Shown: in pieces, positions 58,530-64,000 of the stretch
How the letters are laid out: the number at the start of each line of letters is the position of its first letter
Numbering within the stretch: the first letter of the stretch is position 1
DNA from: Saturnia japonica
Lineage: Eukaryota; Arthropoda; Insecta; Lepidoptera; Saturniidae
Reading direction: 5' to 3'
Length of the DNA stretch: 64,000 nt
Assembly: GCA_033032175.1 (NCBI GenBank)
Contig: CM065311.1
Location: forward strand, 8,611,190-8,675,189
Translations under genes and position numbers: made by a program
The notes under the pieces: model-generated
Told to the model about the DNA's origin: nothing
Database searches by the model: none
The model's input: only the letters and a program-made list of their open reading frames with translations

Positions 58530-59170
58530 GTAAAAAACACGCTTTTATAGAAATTCCAACTAAAAAATAGAAAACAAATTTTAATAAATTTCAGTTAAGA
58601 ATAGTGCAAAAAATTTTAAGAAAAAAACTGTGTTTTATTGTAAAAAAAAGCGTAGGGTGCTTTTTAAGATATTATCAAAATGATAATCCTTCTACTCATA
58701 TCTGTCAATAAAATATTTATTATAGTATATTGACACCATGTACCCCTCGCTTTTTGATATGAAACATCTATAGGCGAGGGTAAACCTGATTGTTGGCGTG
58801 ACGATACAGGCCGTGGCGACGCATCGCCACGCTATATGATGGAATATAATATGTACTATCAATTAGCGAGGTTAAACCTGATTCTCACCACGCTATATGA
58901 TAGAATATATGTACTATGAGTTGGCGAGGATAAACCTGATTGTTGGCGTGGCGAAAAAGGCTATATGTTCTTTAATTTTTAGTGTTCAATGTTTCTTTCT
59001 TTCTTTTATTCACTAAGATGTTTCACATCTATCGGGCGTCCCGTGACGGCTAACTTTTTTTTTACAATAAAATATTTTTTTTTTCTTAAAATTTTTCACT
59101 ATTCTTAATTCAAACTTTTAAAATTTATTTTATATTTTTTATTGATTTTCTATAAAAGCGTGTTTTTTAG
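58530..59170. mobile_element. Foldback-type element with ~120-bp inverted arms
   Basis: The left arm 58530-58650 (TAAAAAACACGCTTTTATAG ... 'aagaatagtgcaaaaaattttaagaaaa' ... 'ttttattgtaaaaaaaagc') is matched by the reverse complement of 59054-59170, with roughly 85-90% identity by eye. The 403-bp middle holds three copies of a short unit ('gcgaggRtaaacctgatt', starting near 58772, 58865 and 58924). It also has a perfect 7-bp hairpin GTGGCGACGCATCGCCAC (58813-58830). No ORF of note. The class (foldback or long-TIR MITE) is inferred from architecture only; no flanking duplication was identified. Confidence 0.6.
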
Positions 59171-60139
59171 TTTTTCGTTTAAGCTATTTTTTAAGATATA
59201 AATTTTGCAATGCCCTTAAAATATAATACAGCTAAATGTAACGGAATATTTATCATATTCAGGTTCTTACAATAAGAGTTATTGTTCAAGTTAACATAAA
59301 GAAAACATCCGAAACTAACACAGTAAAAATTGAAAAGGAAAAAATATAATATTGGCAACAATAACAAATTTGGATCACTACGTCTTGAAAAATATGGTAA
59401 CTGTTTGAGACATAATAGCAAAATACAATTTCTCAAATACAGTAAATGAATTCAGATCTGGGCCAGTGGTAGTTTCCTAATTTGATGGTAAACAATGTTA
59501 TGATGGACGGAGATCCACCGCGGTTATTATACCGTAGGCGGCCTACTTTATCATAAATCACAAATAGATTTATAAACTCAACAAACAGACGTTGGATGAC
59601 CTTCATCCGATATTGAGTTATTATTACTGTATAACTTATGCTATTCTACTAGACTTTACGACAGCATTATAAGACTCAACTCGCCTAAAGATGCTGAATT
59701 CAAGGGCAAAAATATTAATTGTGGTTAGATAGAATATTGGAAAGGAATTATTATTTTATTATTGTCAGTATAAATAGGAATAACATGACATCAACGCAAG
59801 AACATAGTAAAACAGAGTTAAATAATTACACAATTAGTATAAAAATAATAATCAAACAACATAAAACTAACTTTAGTAGGTACTTAATGCTTTTATTACC
59901 AAATCTTATTGAACAGATCTTTGAAGACCATAATCCACAGCTCTGTGAACTCACAATATATTGATTGAATGAATTCATTAATACTTTAATCCACTTTTCG
60001 GATCGTACACTGCCGAGTTTGGCATAGACGGCATTTTTGTGCAGTTTACCAACGGTATTGTAGAAAATATATCATTATAAGTATGTAGTGTAAATAGGAG
60101 AATAAGTATATAAAAATAGAAATGAGTAAACATTAAAAC
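59171..60139. other. AT-rich gene-free stretch
   Basis: Nothing recognised; a GC-richer patch at 59455-59545 has no ORF or clear repeat identity. Confidence 0.5.
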
Positions 60140-60426
60140 TTTATTTTTACTCATATTGTTGTCAATACATAATATGCCGTATCTATCGTGTAATGTCATT
60201 TATTTCCCGTGTACAATTTTCATGAAAATCGGTTGAAAATTATTATTTTATTCTGCGATTTCTAATACATTATTAAAGATCCTTATACCCTCTCAATTAT
60301 GACAGACAGACAAAAAATCTTTAATGGCATATTCATAATATAATTAGTGTCGTTCATATAGTATGCCTATCGGGAAATTTTGACAAAAAAATAACTGTAC
60401 GGACATAATTACAGATTTATTAATAT
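60140..60426 (-). repeat. Partial Helitron-like family B copy
   Basis: Same orientation as 26922-27704: 'tactcatattgttgtcaatacataatatgccgtat', 'catgaaaatcggttgaaaattatta', 'tatgcctatcgggaaattttgac', ending CAGATTTATTAATATA. That last text is the reverse complement of the family start. The 3' terminal hairpin part is missing. Confidence 0.6.
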
Positions 60427-61214
60427 AAATAAGTAAGTCCAAAAAACATAATAACATTGAATCCAAGAATGATAACCTTTTTATTTGTAAACAATTCATT
60501 CGTCGCGTATAGGGAATCCCATCCCGCAAACGCGGAATCCCGCATAATACTTGCAGGATCAGTAATGCGGGAGTACACATGCGGTATCTGCGGGATTGGA
60601 TTGCCTAGTCGCTAAGTGAAAACTCTTTCAAATTTATCATCATTTCAACCTTGATCTTGAATAACTTTATACATATACAAATAAAAATAATTACTGTATT
60701 AATAACATGTATTTATACAAACATTTATTATAGATACAAATTGTATTTTTTATGACCAACTGGTTATAATTATTAAACAACTCTTGTTTATTAAACAATT
60801 ATCGTTGCAGTTGTTGTGGCTTTAAGTCAGTGATGGTATTACAGTCGTCGTAAAGATTGAATAGTATATTTTTATCAAACATGGAACAACAAATGACTAG
60901 ACTACAGGTGAAGACCTAACCAGAGTAATATAATAATTGTTTATGCAGCACTACAATACATTTGAAAAATGCACCTGTCCACAGAGGTAGACAGTAAAAA
61001 CGTAGAAAGTAAGTGAGTCAGTAATTTACACTTTAGAGAGTTTTAAAAATAATTTTTATTAAATTAACTCGATTTAAAATGTTATATAAAATGCTGTTCT
61101 AAATGTAGTTATATACACTCTGATTGTTTTGTCCACATTTCTTTTTTGCTTTATTAAATTTAGTATTTATTAATTACATACTTTAAAAAATTAGTTTTGG
61201 GTTTTAAATTACCC
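60427..61214. other. AT-rich gene-free stretch
   Basis: A short GC-richer cluster of 'cccgca/gcggga' words at 60512-60600 stands out. No gene recognised. Confidence 0.45.
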
Positions 61215-61400
61215 TTTTTACCCGACTGAGAAAAAGGAGGGTTATGTTTTTCCAGCGTATGTATGTATGTATGTTATTTCTTTGGCACGCTCTGTAGCCT
61301 AAACGACTTGATGGATTTTAGCATACGAGGTGTCGTTAGATTCGTCATAGTTGTGGGAGTGACACAGGCTATATAATATTTAATTATGATGCCTGGGAAC
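61215..61400 (+). repeat. Dispersed repeat, copy 2 (pair with 52.2 kb)
   Basis: Begins 'cccgactgagaaaaaggagggttatg', has a (TATG)n run, then 'cacgctctgtagcctaaacg', 'ttttagcatacgaggtgtcg' and 'gcctgggaacc'. Same orientation as 52209-52400. Non-coding. Confidence 0.6.
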
Positions 61401-62402
61401 CAAATAAAAAGCAAAAATAGAAAAAAAAAATTGTAAAGTGTTTTTGTTTTTTAGTCAGGTTTTTTTGTTTCTTTTTAATAATGTAGCTTGTTTGTAACAT
61501 TATTATTTTTATAACATTACATAAAGTATACTTAAATGTTGAATACTAATTCGAATTACACTTTGACGAGCCAAGCGTGTCAGTAATGTCAGCATATGCA
61601 AATAATTATCGAAACATTGGGTCACATTCCTAAAGGCCTATTGTGTCACTATTGTACTCATAGTTATTCGTAAATCTATATCCATAGTTACTCGTAAATC
61701 TAAGTTTGGTTAATAAGTGTGGGTGTAACTTGAGCTCCTATCCGTTTTATCTATTACACACTTCACAAACTTCTAAAGATAAAAATATTCTGGGAAATTT
61801 TTATTATTGTAGAGTATTTTGTATGAAACAATTATTTTTTTTCATTTCGTGAACTTCACATTAACTTTTTGTTCTTCAATGTTTTTAATTAGGTATATTA
61901 GAACTAGTTTTATACATATTACTAATACACATTATTTATATACATGATATTTTGTAAACGCCTGACTGTTCTAATGTCTGACTTCTCCTACTAATAAAAG
62001 ATTAAACAGATGGTATTCGGAAACGTAGGTACGTAACGTAATAGGGTGAATGCAACCGTGGCGCCTCGCTTTATGTAATAGAATACCAACTCGTAATAAT
62101 ATATGCTTATAAAGCATATAGGTACTGTGATCTGTGAGCATATTTATAAAAAGTCGTAGGGATCGAGCTGTTTGACTGGCGGAATGTCGATTTGATTTTC
62201 GCAAGTTAGAGTTCCGGTAAAAACCTACTAACAAAGTATTTGGAATTCACGTAAATTCACTAAATTGAATTGGTATACTTACTATCGACTGATAATGATG
62301 AAAAATATCGTGAGAAATCCTAAACGCAATAGGTTCTTGTAGTACCATGAATATGGGAAAAATAGATAACTATGAATTTCTCAACGTTTGATACGTCAAC
62401 TC
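61401..62402. other. AT-rich gene-free stretch
   Basis: Nothing recognised. Confidence 0.5.
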
Positions 62403-62452
62403 TACCCTTTGGGAAGAGGCCTTTGCCCAACAGTGGGAAATCAATAGACTGG
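62403..62452 (+). repeat. RTE-type LINE 3'-end scrap
   Basis: Translates as TLWEEAFAQQWEIN, the terminal LW..EEAF.QQW block of RTE-clade ORF2 proteins (compare RSTGEAYVQQW at 33.5 kb). Only about 50 bp is recognisable. Confidence 0.6.
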
Positions 62453-62457
62453 TATTT

Positions 62458-63182
62458 ATACTAATATAAACGGAAAAGCTTTTTTGTTTGTTTGTTTAAT
62501 TAATTTTAATTTTAAAGATTACACGCTAATCTCTGGAACTACCAGTCGGGTTTGAAAAATTATTATTGTATATAATAGCCAGAATCTCAAGGAATAGTAT
62601 AGGCTATTTAAGATTAGGCTACAACTCTCAGATAGCCTTAAATATTGATTTTTATTATGTAAGTCGGTAGTCGAGCCCTTTCCGAACTTCGGGACGGAGT
62701 TCGAGGAACGGATCTCCACCTATGACTGACTTTTGTGTGATGAGCATAATTGTCATTTGTGTGCCTGGGTGTTAAATATCTATATATCAGCTGTTTAGTT
62801 ACCATAATACAAGTTTTGCTTAGTTTGGAATTAAATGGCCGTGTGTGAAATTGTGTCCTCATATTTATATGCCTATCTCTTAAACGTAAGCCCCAATAAG
62901 GTATTTTGTGACAAAGATTTGTTGAAAATTAAAAAGTGATTTATAAGCATTATTTGTAGACATGACACATTAATCCTAACAAATAAAAGCTACTACATCA
63001 TAAATACAATTCTAAAAAGTTAAATTTTGCTCTTTAGATTATGCTGTTTGGACACAGTTCAGGAGATCATGAAAACTTAAAAGAATTTTTACTTGCGGGA
63101 AGAACAATTATGATAGACTACATGTTCGGCGCGATGTTTGTCGGATAAAATTAACACATGTGAAACCGTGGGGCACAGCTAG
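62458..63182 (+). mobile_element. Probable Helitron-like element
   Basis: The 3' end GGGGCACAGCTAG is followed by T63183, with TGTG/CACA pairing just inside (63158-63176). The 5' part ('ataaacggaaaagc', 'tctctggaactacc', 'ggctacaactctcagatagcc') is shared in part with 5870-5990. The 5' end is not a clean A|TC, so the left border is uncertain. Non-coding. Confidence 0.4.
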
Positions 63183-63714
63183 TAAATTATAATATTAAAC
63201 CGATTACCTTTTGCCTATTGTTTAAGTTTATGGAGTAATCTATATATATATAGCCTAACTAGAAAAATACAATACACATACATACAATAACATAATACGA
63301 ATAATGTCCTAGGCTTCCTATAGAAACAAACAAATCAAGAAACAAATAATTATTTGTTGAAACTTCATACACAACTCCTAACCATAGCCATAACCTTAAA
63401 ATTGAAAAAAAAAATCTCAAAATCTATTTGTTACCACACTTTTCTTTCACAGGGAGATTACCTCTACCCTCAGCTCCCTTCCCCACCCCTTCACAGCATC
63501 AAATAAATAACACATTTGTTATCCGCGAGGAAAGCGTGGGAACGGTATATGCCGCTTTGCCAACTTATATTATACCATTCTACATTCACCGTGTTACATT
63601 ACAATCACTAATTATTGTTTTGAAAGTACAAAAAACCATAATCATAACCTTACCATATAAAATACCTGGATATATTTATAATTTCTATGAAATTACTTAG
63701 CTTAGCGGTAACAA
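63183..63714. other. AT-rich gene-free stretch
   Basis: Nothing recognised; the 90-codon plus-strand frame at 63428-63700 has no motif and normal intergenic base composition over most of its length. Confidence 0.45.
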
Positions 63715-63925
63715 TTTAAGAGATAAGTAGTACCTAAGAGAGTATCTAAGAGTGATAGGGCACAGAGAAAAATGTCCTTGGAGATTTCTCTCTAATTGAG
63801 GCAGCCCGGCAGATGGAATACCTCCCACCTTACAGAAGATCGCAGCGAAATAAGCTTGTATTGTGCACCTTCTGTGAGTACGGTTTCCAAATTCCAAAGC
63901 TCCTTGGAGTAGGGGAGTTTGGCAC
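63715..63925 (-). repeat. LINE-derived 3' repeat, copy 3 (inverted)
   Basis: Reverse complement of the repeat at 5412-5640: it reads CTCCAAGGAGCTTTGGAATT, 'gtaaggtgggaggtattcc', 'agagagaaatctccaagg' and 'ttaccgctaagc' on the minus strand. Non-coding. Confidence 0.55.
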
Positions 63926-64000
63926 CTTAGTTATATTTAAAAAATATATTTCCGTACAAATAATGTAAATCATATAAATATTATGTTCTGCGAGATACAA

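Noticed and set aside
1..64000. CRISPR arrays, rRNA genes, bacterial operons or an integrated viral genome
   Set aside because: No regularly spaced identical repeats, no rRNA text and no polycistronic ORF layout were seen. All reverse transcriptase sequences are of the non-LTR type, without integrase, protease or envelope regions.

Overview
The window looks like nuclear DNA of an insect, most probably a moth or butterfly. It is strongly AT-rich, has no bacterial operon structure, and carries three kinds of mariner element, Jockey-, R1- and RTE-type non-LTR retrotransposons, a tRNA-derived SINE, a hAT-type MITE and many short Helitron-like elements. The lepidopteran call rests on remembered family resemblance of these repeats, not on a search. 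No complete host protein-coding gene was found. Intergenic or intronic, transposon-rich chromatin is the best description.

Layout. 0-5 kb: a decayed mariner (330-1638), then AT-rich sequence. 5-12.5 kb: LINE 3'-end relics, two Helitron-like elements (one carrying a SINE), a candidate host exon at 11.6 kb and a free SINE. 12.8-14.1 kb: a DD41D mariner on the minus strand. 14.6-15.1 kb: a Jockey 3' relic. 18.4-19.75 kb: a minus-strand LINE pseudogene cut by a 234-bp hAT MITE with a perfect 8-bp target duplication. 19.8-21.1 kb: a third mariner, minus strand. 21.1-22.5 kb: a Helitron-like element followed by a head-to-tail trimer of a ~180-bp repeat. 24-34 kb: small LINE insertions and five Helitron-like elements. 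One of these contains a TATA box, an ATG, a THAP-like first exon and a splice donor. RTE and other LINE 3' relics follow. 37.2-37.8 kb: a GC-rich promoter- or LTR-like block. 38.5-41.1 kb: the youngest-looking element, a 5'-truncated Jockey-type LINE with an uninterrupted reverse transcriptase ORF, a poly(A) tail and a perfect 11-bp target duplication. 41.25-42.9 kb: an R1-clade ORF1 with three zinc knuckles, a 3' tail, then a mariner fragment. 43.8-53.2 kb: more Helitron-like elements, including a second copy with the same SINE at the same site. 53.3-57.8 kb: a small Jockey 3'-end insertion and a large broken minus-strand Jockey copy. 58.5-59.2 kb: a foldback structure with ~120-bp inverted arms. 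60-64 kb: further relics.

How the parts relate. The Jockey family is present in at least six copies, and its enzyme could have moved the short 3'-end copies at 24.15 and 53.78 kb. The Helitron-like elements share the pattern A|TC...CTRR|T with a hairpin just inside the 3' end. At least two kinds of passenger are seen in them: a SINE and a THAP-type promoter/exon module. All family assignments come from reading motifs; none was checked against a database.
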